This document shows positions 1 through 5,380 of a DNA stretch of 10,560 bases, piece by piece. The stretch comes from an uncultured Elusimicrobium sp. (lineage in GTDB: Bacteria > Elusimicrobiota > Elusimicrobia > Elusimicrobiales > Elusimicrobiaceae). Location of the stretch: NCBI GenBank assembly GCA_902787065.1, contig CADAFA010000039.1:6759-17318 (forward strand), read 5' to 3'. Below the pieces are notes generated by a model, which made no database searches, was not told where the DNA came from, and worked only from the letters and a program-made list of their open reading frames with translations. Position 1 is the first letter of the stretch, and every line of letters starts with the position of its first letter. The position numbers and the translations under genes were made by a program.

Positions 1-13
1 TGTGAAATAAAGT

Positions 14-71
14 AAACCTTGTTTAATAACCCTACTCCTAACCTCTCCACCTTAGGGAGGGGAGAGGAATT
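14..71 (-). repeat. Dispersed palindromic repeat, copy A
   Basis: Read on the minus strand this matches copies B (2120-2180) and C (2802-2862) at 53 of 58 positions by eye. Its core is a hairpin in which CCTCTCC pairs with GGAGAGG and an inner CCTT pairs with GAGG. Copy C has AAGG in the inner arm, so the stem survives sequence change through a G-U pair. It ends 32 bp before the start codon of pilin 1, and copy C lies 33 bp before pilin 2 in the same orientation relative to the gene. The pattern resembles REP-type intergenic palindromes, but no transposase is visible. Confidence 0.85.
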
Positions 72-103
72 AAAAGAAATACTTAATTAATAAAGGAGAA
101 AGT

Positions 104-667
104 ATGAAACAAAATAAACAAAAAATACAAAATAAAATTGGCTCACAGGATAGACAAAATAAATTCGCTAAAGGTTTTACACTTTTAGAACTTTTAGTTG
201 TTGTGCTGATTATAGGCATTTTAGCAGGTATTGCTTTACCGCAATATAGAAGAGCAGTTGATAAAGCAAGATTTTCAACAATGATGAATATCGGCAAGGC
301 TTTGGCAGAAGCTAATGAGCGTTATTATATGATGTACGATACTTATTCCACACAGATCAATGATCTTGATATAAGTATTACAGCTAATAGAATAAGTAGT
401 TACCGTGCTTATTTTGATTGGGGAGACTGTTGGTTATATATACAAAGAGGAGTGTTTTGTACTAATAATACTAATTTACAAAATCAATTTTTTGTCGGTT
501 ATAATTTTAGCGATACGTCAAGCTTGAAAAACAAATTTTTATGTTTTGCAAAAGGTTCGGACCAAAATTCCCGTTACGCTAAAGTTTGCGAAAGTTTTGG
601 TTCATATTGGCACACAAGTTCCTGTGAGATTCTAGGAACTTGCATGTTTTACCATGTAGGAAAATAA
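104..667 (+). CDS. Type IV pilin-like protein (pilin 1), prepilin N-terminus
   Basis: This is a 187-residue prepilin. A 24-residue basic, Gln/Asn-rich leader ends at Gly24, and the predicted prepilin peptidase cut is before Phe25. Glu5 of the mature protein is present (TLLELL), followed by a hydrophobic assembly and membrane helix of about 20 residues ending IALPQY. The rest is a short, unrecognised globular part with six cysteines, two of them near the end (SSC and GTC), which suggests disulfides outside the cytoplasm. The start is supported by GGAG at 95-98. By family, the product would be inserted in the inner membrane and assembled into a type IV pilus or a type II secretion pseudopilus; the exact role is unknown. 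It is closest in type to the minor and GspG-like pilins. The leader is longer than in the other three pilins of the window. No terminator separates it from ispE. Confidence 0.9.
   Translation: MKQNKQKIQNKIGSQDRQNKFAKGFTLLELLVVVLIIGILAGIALPQYRRAVDKARFSTMMNIGKALAEANERYYMMYDTYSTQINDLDISITANRISSYRAYFDWGDCWLYIQRGVFCTNNTNLQNQFFVGYNFSDTSSLKNKFLCFAKGSDQNSRYAKVCESFGSYWHTSSCEILGTCMFYHVGK
615..642 (+). other. Inverted repeat within the 3' end of pilin 1
   Basis: CAAGTTCCT at 615-623 and AGGAACTTG at 634-642 form a perfect 9-bp stem with a 10-nt loop, just before the pilin 1 stop codon. It spans the codons for the last cysteine pair. No T-run follows directly, so it is not a standard terminator. It could stabilise the mRNA end or weakly insulate ispE. 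Confidence 0.5.
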
Positions 668-720
668 AATTCATGCGAACAATACCCCCAAATATGCTAC
701 AATATTGCTTTGGAGGAAAT

Positions 721-1629
721 ATGCAAGAAATATCAACTTTCGCACCGTCTAAAATCAATTTATTTTTAGATGTTCTGTCTAAAAGACCGGACGGTTACCA
801 CGAAATAGCCACGGTAATGGCAAAAATCGCTTTAGGGGACGATTTAAAAATTACCGTTGAAGAAGCACCTGAAACTAAAATAGAACTCAAAGTACGAGGT
901 CCTTTTTCAAAAGGTTTAAAAGAGGACAAATCAAACCTTGTATACAAAGCCGCAGCAGCATTTTTTGAACATTTTGATATTAAAGCCCATTGTCAAATTA
1001 GGCTTGAGAAAAACATTCCTCTTGCCTCGGGTTTAGGGGGGGGATCTTCAGACGCAGCCGCAACATTGCTTGCCCTTTGCGCGCTTTTTGGCATTGAACT
1101 CAATTCAAAACGTAAAAAAGATTTAGTTAAACTTGCGGCAAAACTCGGCGCTGATATACCTTTCTTTTTAAGTGATGATACTTTTATGCTTGCCGAAGGT
1201 ATCGGCGAAAAGTTAACACCTATAAAAAATAATTTAAAAGATGACATTTTTGTAGTTATTGCAAACCCTAATTTACCCTCACCCACAAAAGCCGCTTATG
1301 ACGGATTAAACCTGACAATATCCAAGAAAAGTTTGACAAAAAACTCAAAAATTGCTAAACTAGTTAATGAGATCGAAAAGGGCGGCTCTCTAAAACAATT
1401 AAGCCCGCTTATTTACAATAAGTTAGAGAGCAGCGTTTTTTTGTACTTAAAAGAAGTACAAGAACTTAAAGAAAAGTTGCAAAATTATGGGGTGGCCTTA
1501 ATGTCCGGTTCGGGGGCAAGTGTTTTTGCCTTAATGGACGATAAAGCCAAAGCCGAAAAGATTGAAGCAACATTAAAAGCCGAAGGTTATACGGTATTTG
1601 TAACCCGCTTTTGGAGGGCGAGTTTATGA
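721..1629 (+). CDS. ispE: 4-diphosphocytidyl-2-C-methyl-D-erythritol kinase
   Basis: IspE phosphorylates the 2-hydroxyl of CDP-methylerythritol with ATP in the non-mevalonate (MEP) isoprenoid pathway, in the cytosol. The 302-residue protein shows the GHMP-kinase plan. APSKINLFL near residue 8 contains the conserved catalytic-type Lys11. The glycine-rich ATP loop LASGLGGGSSDAAA is at 101-114. KLGADIPFF at 141-149 carries the catalytic-type Asp145, and the C-terminal motif MSGSGASVFAL is at 261-271. I chose ATG 721 because GGAGG lies at 712-716 and the family normally begins just before this APSKIN motif. An in-frame extension back to 640 runs into pilin 1 and is unlikely to be used. The stop overlaps the spoVG start (ATGA), so the two are probably translationally coupled. 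The length is close to the usual 280-300. Confidence 0.95.
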   Translation: MQEISTFAPSKINLFLDVLSKRPDGYHEIATVMAKIALGDDLKITVEEAPETKIELKVRGPFSKGLKEDKSNLVYKAAAAFFEHFDIKAHCQIRLEKNIPLASGLGGGSSDAAATLLALCALFGIELNSKRKKDLVKLAAKLGADIPFFLSDDTFMLAEGIGEKLTPIKNNLKDDIFVVIANPNLPSPTKAAYDGLNLTISKKSLTKNSKIAKLVNEIEKGGSLKQLSPLIYNKLESSVFLYLKEVQELKEKLQNYGVALMSGSGASVFALMDDKAKAEKIEATLKAEGYTVFVTRFWRASL

Positions 1630-1976
1630 AGATAACTGAAATTAGAATTCATTTAATGGGCGAAGAAAGACTTAAAGCCTTTGCAAGCGTCACTTTTGAT
1701 GATTCCTTTGTAGTAAGAAATATGAAAATCATTGAAGGTACAAAAGGCGTATTTTTAGGTATGCCTACAAGAAAGATGAGTGACGGTTCTTATAAAGATA
1801 TGGTTCACCCTATCAACCAAGAATTCCGCAAGTATTTGGAAGATAATATTATTAAAGCTTATCAAGAAGAACTTGCCAAGAACCCGCAAGGTGCAACTCA
1901 ACCAGTGGCAGAAGCAGCCCCGGTTGCAGAAACTGCACCTGTTGCAGAAAACGCAGAAGCACCTAAAGCTGAGTAG
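1626..1976 (+). CDS. spoVG: SpoVG family regulatory protein
   Basis: This 116-residue protein has the SpoVG core at about residues 1-85. It starts MKITEIRIH and has the family blocks RLKAFASVTFDDSFVVRNMK and GVFLGMPTRK, followed by the DMVHPI segment. SpoVG proteins outside spore-formers are small nucleic-acid-binding regulators; the target here is unknown. The C-terminal tail (about 86-116) is Ala/Pro/Glu-rich and holds three tandem six-residue units, PVAEAA, PVAETA and PVAENA, before an acidic end. It is probably disordered. The start at 1626 is chosen because GGAGG lies at 1613-1617 and the family begins at this Met; a Met five codons earlier would leave no RBS. It overlaps ispE by four bases and is followed after 7 bp by tRNA-Gln. 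Confidence 0.94.
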   Translation: MKITEIRIHLMGEERLKAFASVTFDDSFVVRNMKIIEGTKGVFLGMPTRKMSDGSYKDMVHPINQEFRKYLEDNIIKAYQEELAKNPQGATQPVAEAAPVAETAPVAENAEAPKAE

Positions 1977-1983
1977 TAGATTT

Positions 1984-2054
1984 TTCCGAGTGGTGTAGCG
2001 GTAACACGTCTCCCTTTGGAGGAGGAATCCTAGGTTCGATCCCTAGCTCGGAAG
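1984..2054 (+). tRNA. tRNA-Gln (anticodon UUG)
   Basis: A full cloverleaf can be folded. The acceptor TTCCGAG pairs with CTCGGAA (7 bp). The D stem is GTG/CAC with the AGCGGTAA loop. The anticodon stem TCTCC pairs with GGAGG around the loop CTTTGGA, giving anticodon TTG. The T stem is CTAGG/CCTAG around TTCGATC. The discriminator is G, as is usual for tRNA-Gln. CCA is not encoded, because GTTTT follows. The gene lies 7 bp after the spoVG stop and before a terminator, so it is probably cut from the ispE-spoVG transcript. A tRNA-Gln next to ispE or spoVG-type genes is a recurring arrangement in several phyla. Confidence 0.96.
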
Positions 2055-2073
2055 TTTTAAAACACGACTAAAG

Positions 2074-2101
2074 ACGGTACTTTTAAAGTGCCGTTTTTCT
2101 T
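2074..2101 (+). terminator. Intrinsic terminator of the ispE-spoVG-tRNA unit
   Basis: ACGGTACTT at 2074-2082 pairs with AAGTGCCGT at 2086-2094 (9 bp, one T-G pair, 3-nt loop), followed by TTTTCTTT. It lies 20 bp after the tRNA. Confidence 0.88.
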
Positions 2102-2119
2102 TATAGAGATTTTTCTTTT

Positions 2120-2180
2120 ATTCCTCTCCCCTTCTTAAGGCGGAGAGGTTAGGAGTGGGGTTATTAAATAAGGTTTTTTG
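2120..2180 (+). repeat. Dispersed palindromic repeat, copy B
   Basis: Identical over 61 bp to copy C at 2802-2862, in direct orientation, while the flanking sequence differs. The two copies bracket pilin 2, with a spacing of 682 bp. It contains the CCTCTCC/GGAGAGG hairpin. Confidence 0.92.
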
Positions 2181-2210
2181 TTTTACAACCCCACCCCCTG
2201 CCCCTCCGCC
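2139..2210. repeat. Large imperfect inverted repeat formed by copy B and a degenerate reverse copy
   Basis: The 3' half of copy B is followed by a decayed copy in the opposite direction. GGCGGAGAGG at 2139-2148 faces CCCCTCCGCC at 2201-2210 with one mismatch. TGGGGTT at 2156-2162 faces AACCCCA at 2188-2194 perfectly. The middle of the stem is poorly paired. It lies between two converging transcripts, so it may end pilin 2 transcription from the right, but no clean T-run follows the stem. Confidence 0.6.
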
Positions 2211-2255
2211 TTTGCAAGCGTGGGCTTTTTTAATGTGTTTGAATATAGTAAATTT

Positions 2256-2768
2256 TTAATTTACTACACAACCGGCATGACTTCCAGAAGGAAAACTACG
2301 CTGTATTTCATTAACATTACATATTTTTTTGCAAATCTTTTCTTTAGTTGATGTTGGTAAACCGTCATCATCACTTTGATAATAACAATAAAATTTTTTT
2401 ACAGGCACTTTTGGCATCTGTTGCAAGGAATATCCTATGCGCATATCTGTTTTTAAATCCCAAATTACAGATTGATGACTATTTACAACATACTGAAGAT
2501 TTGGAACATCTATATCTAAAACTCTATTTATGTCGTAATTTGAGCTTGCATAGCCTCCACTAAAAGTAGGATATTCTCCATTAGCTAAAACATAACGTTC
2601 CATAGCATCTGCGATGGCTTTAACTGTATTCATATTTGCTTTAACTTTTGTAACATTTATTACATAATAATATTGCGGCAAGGCAATTGCCGCCAAAACA
2701 GCAATAATTACAACAACTACTAAAAGTTCTAAAAGTGTAAAACCCTTGCGGTTTTTAGTTTTATTCAT
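2256..2768 (-). CDS. Type IV pilin-like protein (pilin 2)
   Basis: This is a 170-residue prepilin. A 9-residue basic leader (MNKTKNRKG) precedes the cut before Phe10. The helix has the conserved Glu5 and the variant VVVVIIAVLAAIALPQY. The C-terminal part is unlike the other pilins here. It is rich in Tyr, Asp and Ser, with four cysteines: FYCYY, KICKKIC and the near-terminal GC. GGAG lies 8 bases before the ATG. The role is pilus or pseudopilus subunit by family; its specific partner is unknown. On its own strand it is preceded by copy C of the repeat and, before that, by the structured leader at 2863-3001. The gene is bounded by 61-bp perfect direct repeats, which suggests duplication or exchange as a unit. 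Confidence 0.9.
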   Translation of the reverse strand: MNKTKNRKGFTLLELLVVVVIIAVLAAIALPQYYYVINVTKVKANMNTVKAIADAMERYVLANGEYPTFSGGYASSNYDINRVLDIDVPNLQYVVNSHQSVIWDLKTDMRIGYSLQQMPKVPVKKFYCYYQSDDDGLPTSTKEKICKKICNVNEIQRSFPSGSHAGCVVN

Positions 2769-2801
2769 TTTTGATTCTCCTTTAATTAAATTATTCCTCT
2801 A

Positions 2802-2862
2802 ATTCCTCTCCCCTTCTTAAGGCGGAGAGGTTAGGAGTGGGGTTATTAAATAAGGTTTTTTG
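2802..2862 (+). repeat. Dispersed palindromic repeat, copy C (in the pilin 2 leader)
   Basis: This is the perfect 61-bp match to copy B. In the pilin 2 transcript it would fold as CCTCTCC, a bulged G, CCTT, loop AAG, AAGG, GGAGAGG (11 bp). It begins right after the terminator U-run of the leader and ends 33 bases before the start codon. Confidence 0.92.
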
Positions 2863-2910
2863 AAAAAGGCGATTCATTTGAGAATCAGAGAACGCTCAAA
2901 CAAAATCGCC
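2863..2910 (-). terminator. Intrinsic terminator arm of the pilin 2 attenuator
   Basis: On the minus strand GGCGATT (2910-2904) pairs with AATCGCC (2874-2868), and inside that TTTGAG (2900-2895) pairs with CTCAAA (2882-2877). This gives 13 bp with a small internal loop, followed directly by TTTTT (2867-2863). It may also terminate the four-gene operon that ends at 3052. Confidence 0.78.
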
Positions 2911-3001
2911 TCATATCTATACAGATATGATAGTGCGACTCTTTTTTAGCTCTCTGATTAGTTACCTTAGTCCTAAAGCAACTGTACCGCTCTTAACGGC
3001 T
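2863..3001 (-). promoter_or_regulatory. Candidate transcription attenuator upstream of pilin 2
   Basis: On the minus strand, in order, there is first a small hairpin at 2987-2999 (CCGT/GCGG) and a hairpin at 2961-2982 (GTTGCTTTAG against CTAAGGTAAC). Next is a long imperfect hairpin in which 2935-2958 pairs with 2884-2909 over about 22 of 24 positions. Its ends are perfect (ATCAGAGA/TCTCTGAT and TCGC/GCGA), and its cap is CATATCT/AGATATG at 2912-2929. A downstream strand then competes for GGCGATT, giving the terminator at 2863-2910. The two folds share bases and cannot coexist. No ligand class is recognised and no leader peptide with an RBS is visible. It lies between the MORN-type gene and pilin 2. 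Confidence 0.65.
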
Positions 3002-3012
3002 CTAAAAATAAG

Positions 3013-3018
3013 TCTATA
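3013..3018 (-). promoter_or_regulatory. Possible -10 box for the pilin 2 leader
   Basis: TATAGA on the minus strand would start RNA close to the first leader hairpin. The -35 candidate 17 bases upstream is poor (AAAACA), so read-through from the upstream operon is an equal possibility. Confidence 0.3.
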
Positions 3019-3051
3019 CTACACAAATTGTCTAATGTTTTTTATTGCCTC

Positions 3052-3744
3052 CTACTTTTCTTTACCTAAAGTAAAATCTTTTTTGGCTTTCAGTTGACCG
3101 TCTTCAAAAGTCCATTCTTCTTGAAGTTCGCCGCTTGGGGAGTATTTCTTTGTTATGCCGTTTGCCTTACCGTTTTGATAAGGGGAAACCATGGCAATTG
3201 TGCCGTTTGGATGATAGGTAATTTTATCACCGACAATCATATTTTGTTTATATACACACTCGGTTTTAATATTACCTTCTTCGTCATAACTTTTGCAAGG
3301 GCCTTCCAAATAACCTTTTTTATATTCGGAAACTTCCATTATACGCCCGCTTGGATAATATTTAAGCCTTCTACCGTCTTCTACATCATTAACATAATAA
3401 AATTCTTCATATAAACGACCTGTTGGGTAAAAAACACAGGCAGGGCCTTCAAGCAAACCGTTTTTATAAAACTTTTCAACATTTAATTTGCCGGATTCAA
3501 AAAATATTTTACTTTTACCATGCCTTTTACCATTTAGGAAGGGGCATTCAAAATAGGTCAAACCGTTAGGAAAATATTCGCGCACAAGCCCGTCAGGTAA
3601 AGTGCCTTTTGTCTCAATAATGTCCAAATTTTCATTTAACTTTTCGGTATAAACTTCCTGCTCTTTAAAGAAATAAGTCCTTAAAAATTTAGCCTTTTTA
3701 TCACCTGAAATTATGCTCGTTTTACGAATAATTAAGTCCTGCAT
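3052..3744 (-). CDS. YwqK/MORN-type repeat protein
   Basis: A 230-residue protein made mostly of about seven imperfect repeats of roughly 23 residues between about 48 and 220. The pattern is G-x-x-x-x-Y-x-x-x-G-x-L-x-x-E-x-x-Y-x-x-G-x-x-x-G (for example YFPNGLTYFECPFLNGKRHG). This is the MORN-variant repeat (YwqK family), expected to fold as a beta-hairpin stack. The function of such proteins is mostly unknown; the YwqK name as an antitoxin rests on a single context and should not be carried over. There is no signal peptide or membrane segment. An RBS (GGAG) lies within the 3' end of the flavoprotein gene, which it overlaps by 13 bp, so it is the last gene of the operon. Just past its stop is an AGGAGG with no start codon after it. 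Confidence 0.85.
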   Translation of the reverse strand: MQDLIIRKTSIISGDKKAKFLRTYFFKEQEVYTEKLNENLDIIETKGTLPDGLVREYFPNGLTYFECPFLNGKRHGKSKIFFESGKLNVEKFYKNGLLEGPACVFYPTGRLYEEFYYVNDVEDGRRLKYYPSGRIMEVSEYKKGYLEGPCKSYDEEGNIKTECVYKQNMIVGDKITYHPNGTIAMVSPYQNGKANGITKKYSPSGELQEEWTFEDGQLKAKKDFTLGKEK

Positions 3745-4964
3745 AAGTTTTCTCCTATACTTTTTGCGGCAAGCGCACCCGTCGCAAAAGCAAAATGCAA
3801 ACTAAACCCGCCGCAATATGCATCAATATCCAAAAGCTCGCCGATAATAAACAAATTTTCCGCACATTTTGAACGCAAAGTTTTTGCCTCTATTTCACTT
3901 GTCAAAACACCGCCGGCGGCGGAGTATGCTTCCTCAAAAGGCCTGATACCTGCAACGGTAAAAGGCCAAGCCTTAAGTGTTTCCTCTATTTTAGCAAAAT
4001 TAGAGGGGTTTAGTTCAATTAATTTATTGTTTTTGCGAAGGTGGGCAAAATCAATAAGCAAATTTATAAGGCTGTCCGGCAAAATTCCGCTGAGCAAGGC
4101 TTTTGTTTTTAAATTAGGGTAACTGCTTGCGCGCTCCGTTAAATATTTATGTAAATCTTTGGTAGTAAATTGGGGTAAAAAATCAATAAAAATTTTATCT
4201 CCGCCTTGAACTTGACGGCTTAAGGTTAAAATATTATTACCGTTTACACCGCGGGTGGTAAAAAGTATTTCGTCGGTTTGCTTGCTTTGCGGATACTTTT
4301 CAAGCCAAACATCTGCTTGCATTTTAATACCCGCTATACGGATTAAAGCCTTCTTTTCCATTAAATCAAAACCAAACAAGGCAGGCCTTGGCATATTAAT
4401 TTTATGCCCAGCTTGACGCGCAAGTGTGTAACCAAGTTCCGTTCCGCCTGCTTGAGGATAGGCTTTTGAGCCACAGGCAAGCACTAAAAACTTCGTCGTA
4501 TAAACAGTATCTTGCGTTTTAATTTCCCAAAGATTTGACTGCCGTTTAATTTCCGTTGCGGTTTGATTTTCAAGAATTTTTACGCCGTAATTTTCAAGCC
4601 AATTTAAAAAACATTCTTTAACCGCGCTTGCCTTGCCGGCTATCGGAAAATAGCGCCCGTTTTCACTAATATATTTTAAGCCGATTTTATCAAAAAATTT
4701 AAGGCAGGCGGTTGGGGGAAATTGTTTTAAAATTTCCGTTATAAATTTTTTATCTCCGTAATATTTAGATGGTGCTGCGGCGGCATTGGTAAAATTGCAA
4801 CGCCCGTTGCCGCTTATTAGGATTTTGCGCGCACAAACTTTTTGCGCTTCAAGTAAAATTATTTTTTTGTTTTGTTCTTTGGCTTTTGGGGCAAGTTCGG
4901 CTGCACAAGCAAGCGCGCTTGCGCCGGCACCTATTATTAAAATGTCTGCACTTGCCTGATTCAT
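3732..4964 (-). CDS. HI0933/YhiN-like FAD-dependent oxidoreductase
   Basis: A 410-residue flavoprotein of the HI0933 (YhiN/BaiN-like) family. The N-terminal FAD-binding fold has ILIIGAGASA at 8-17. The family signature ARKILISGNGRCNFTN is at 45-60. A C-terminal GG-x-L block and the FIIGELLDIDAYCGGF segment close the FAD site. Members are cytosolic flavin enzymes whose substrates are mostly unproven; BaiN has been tied to bile-acid reduction, which cannot be assumed here. The dinucleotide motif lacks its third glycine: G12 and G14 are present, but residue 17 is Ala. It overlaps dut by four bases (ATGA) and the MORN-type gene by 13, so it is translated as part of one operon. Confidence 0.9.
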   Translation of the reverse strand: MNQASADILIIGAGASALACAAELAPKAKEQNKKIILLEAQKVCARKILISGNGRCNFTNAAAAPSKYYGDKKFITEILKQFPPTACLKFFDKIGLKYISENGRYFPIAGKASAVKECFLNWLENYGVKILENQTATEIKRQSNLWEIKTQDTVYTTKFLVLACGSKAYPQAGGTELGYTLARQAGHKINMPRPALFGFDLMEKKALIRIAGIKMQADVWLEKYPQSKQTDEILFTTRGVNGNNILTLSRQVQGGDKIFIDFLPQFTTKDLHKYLTERASSYPNLKTKALLSGILPDSLINLLIDFAHLRKNNKLIELNPSNFAKIEETLKAWPFTVAGIRPFEEAYSAAGGVLTSEIEAKTLRSKCAENLFIIGELLDIDAYCGGFSLHFAFATGALAAKSIGENLCRT

Positions 4965-5380
4965 TTTATTCCTGTTGAGCCAAAACCACCTGTACCGCGT
5001 GCGGTATCGCTAATTTCGCCCTCAATAAAACTTGGGTAAAGCGTCGGCAAAACAACAAGCTGCGCAACTTTTTGGCCTTCTTCAAAGATAAAAGGCTCGT
5101 CATTTAAATTGTACATGCAAATCAAAACTTCGCCGCGGTAGGTGCAGTCAATTAGGCCGGCCATAACTTTAATGCCTTTACTTTCAACGGAACTTTTACC
5201 CCAAACACAACCGCTCGTGCCTTCAGGTAATTCAACGGCAATACCCGTTTGCACTTTGGTTATTTGGTGCGGCGGTAAAACGGTTTTATGCAAAGCAAAC
5301 ATATCGGCGCCGGAATCTGTTGCATGGGCGCGGACAGGGAGTTTTGCAGCGGAGTCAAGTTTTTTTACTTTAATTTGCAT
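4961..5380 (-). CDS. dut: Deoxyuridine 5'-triphosphate nucleotidohydrolase (dUTPase)
   Basis: Trimeric dUTPase hydrolyses dUTP to dUMP and pyrophosphate, keeping uracil out of DNA and supplying dUMP for thymidylate. The 139 residues hold all five family motifs in order: ATDSGADMFA at 20-29, WGKSSVES at 60-67, GLIDCTYRGEV at 75-85 with the expected Asp78 and Tyr81, EGQKVAQLVV at 101-110, and the C-terminal RGTGGFGSTG at 128-137. Motif 2 has Lys where Arg is usual (GRSS), and motif 3 has Cys-Thr in place of the common Ser-Asp. The length is normal. It overlaps its upstream neighbour by 16 bp and the flavoprotein by 4 bp. Confidence 0.97.
   Translation of the reverse strand: MQIKVKKLDSAAKLPVRAHATDSGADMFALHKTVLPPHQITKVQTGIAVELPEGTSGCVWGKSSVESKGIKVMAGLIDCTYRGEVLICMYNLNDEPFIFEEGQKVAQLVVLPTLYPSFIEGEISDTARGTGGFGSTGIK

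Noticed and set aside
640..720. N-terminal extension of IspE upstream of 721
   Set aside because: The extra residues overlap pilin 1, match nothing expected in the family, and the only good SD precedes the ATG at 721.
2031..2054. Phage-type attachment site at the tRNA-Gln 3' end
   Set aside because: I found no second copy of the tRNA 3' sequence and no integrase in the window.
2348..2563. Plus-strand frame opposite pilin 2
   Set aside because: It lies wholly within pilin 2 in antisense, without an RBS, and the pilin frame has clear family motifs.
2863..3001. Integron attC site or IS200/605 end as an explanation of the long hairpins
   Set aside because: No GTTRRRY/RYYYAAC core-site pair, no integrase or TnpA nearby, and the U-run with competing strands fits a transcript better.
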